A stretch of 64,000 nucleotides of DNA from Chionoecetes opilio. Its lineage: Eukaryota; Arthropoda; Malacostraca; Decapoda; Majidae. A program made the translations under genes and the position numbers. Shown piece by piece: positions 63,550-64,000 of this stretch. The notes under the pieces were generated by a model. That model saw only the letters and a program-made list of their open reading frames with translations. It had not been told where the DNA came from and searched no databases. The stretch covers positions 152,001 through 216,000 of the forward strand of contig JACEEZ010014018.1 of the NCBI GenBank assembly GCA_016584305.1. Reading direction: 5' to 3'. How positions within the stretch are numbered: the stretch's first letter is position 1; the number at the start of each line of letters is the position of its first letter.

Positions 63550-64000
63550 AGTATGATGTGGTGGTTGGTTGTAGTGATAATGTGGTAGTGATGGTAATAG
63601 TAATGATTGTGGTGAAATTGGTTGTGATGGTGGTTGTGATATTGCTGGTGGTGGTTTTGGTGTTGTAGGAGTGGTGATGGTGATGGTGATAAGGTAGTGA
63701 TGATATTGTTGGTGGTGTTAGTGATGCTGTTGTGGTGGTGATGGTGATGTGGTGGTGTTGATGATGGTGAAGTTGATGTGGTAGTTGTACTGATGGTGAT
63801 GTGGTGGTGTTGATGGTGAAGTTGATGTGGTAGTTGTACTGATGGTGATGTGGTGGTGTTGATGGTGAAGTTGATGTGGTAGTTGTACTGACGGTGATGT
63901 GATGGTGTTGATGGTGAAGTTGATGTGGTAGTTGTACTGATGGTGATGTGATGGTGGTGATGGTGAAGTTGATGTGGTAGTTGTACTGATGGTGATGTGA
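63550..64000. repeat. GTGATGGTG-rich tract ending in a 49-bp minisatellite
   Basis: From about 63740 units of GATGGTGATGTGGTGGTGTT then GATGGTGAAGTTGATGTGGT, AGTTGTACT recur with period 49 (phase points 63791, 63840, 63889, 63938). Upstream, 63550-63740 is an irregular GTGATGGTG-rich precursor. It runs off the window edge. Confidence 0.85.

Overview
This is a eukaryotic, intron-rich, transposon-dense stretch, most likely from an arthropod and probably a decapod crustacean. The grounds are the divergence of one conserved host gene, the types of LINE, SINE and DNA-transposon debris, and TTAGG-like motifs. The crustacean assignment is an inference. There is no bacterial-style gene organisation and no viral gene I can support.

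The only host gene I recognise is on the minus strand. Four exons (53252-53334, 21245-21363, 20312-20448, 5875-5989) encode a continuous stretch of COP9 signalosome subunit 4 (COPS4/CSN4). They have correct GT/AG borders, and the splice phases join in one frame. The three introns inside the window are about 31.9 kb, 0.8 kb and 14.3 kb. The first coding exon and all exons after 'INRASILQ' lie outside the window or were not found. Nearly everything else is transposable-element (TE) sequence in COPS4 introns, or upstream and downstream of the exons seen.

Four kinds of LINE recur. (1) An RTE-like element with FADD motif and TTGA-type tail: 14607-16855 (+), 27137-29990 (+), 55200-58260 (-). (2) A CR1/jockey-like element with coiled-coil ORF1, endonuclease and RT: pieces at 16868-19600, 21485-22630, 25600-27125, 41430-47005, 47005-48375. 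(3) A jockey-like RT at 6787-8871. (4) A LINE seen only as its 3' zinc-knuckle end with a CAA-type tail, found again and again inside DNA transposons. tRNA-derived SINEs of three families are present; one shares its 3' tail with LINE 2.

At least six families of TA-target inverted-repeat DNA elements (here A, B, C, D, E, G), six TTAA-target elements, two hAT-type remnants, a GC-rich hAT-like element with a 6-bp target duplication, and three copies of a protein with an XPG/FEN1-like nuclease signature plus a CXC cysteine motif fill the rest. Because several LINE copies are present, many insertions can be checked against the matching empty site elsewhere in the same window. The nesting history can therefore be read directly: for example LINE 3 at 55200-58260 holds two TA insertions, and the LINE at 41430-47005 holds the GC-rich transposon and a B element.

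Simple repeats are large: a ~670-bp GA tract (22961-23631), a GGGT/GGGC/GT compound tract (20053-20222), AT and AAT tracts, a ~35-bp minisatellite (10279-10640) and a 49-bp minisatellite running off the right edge.
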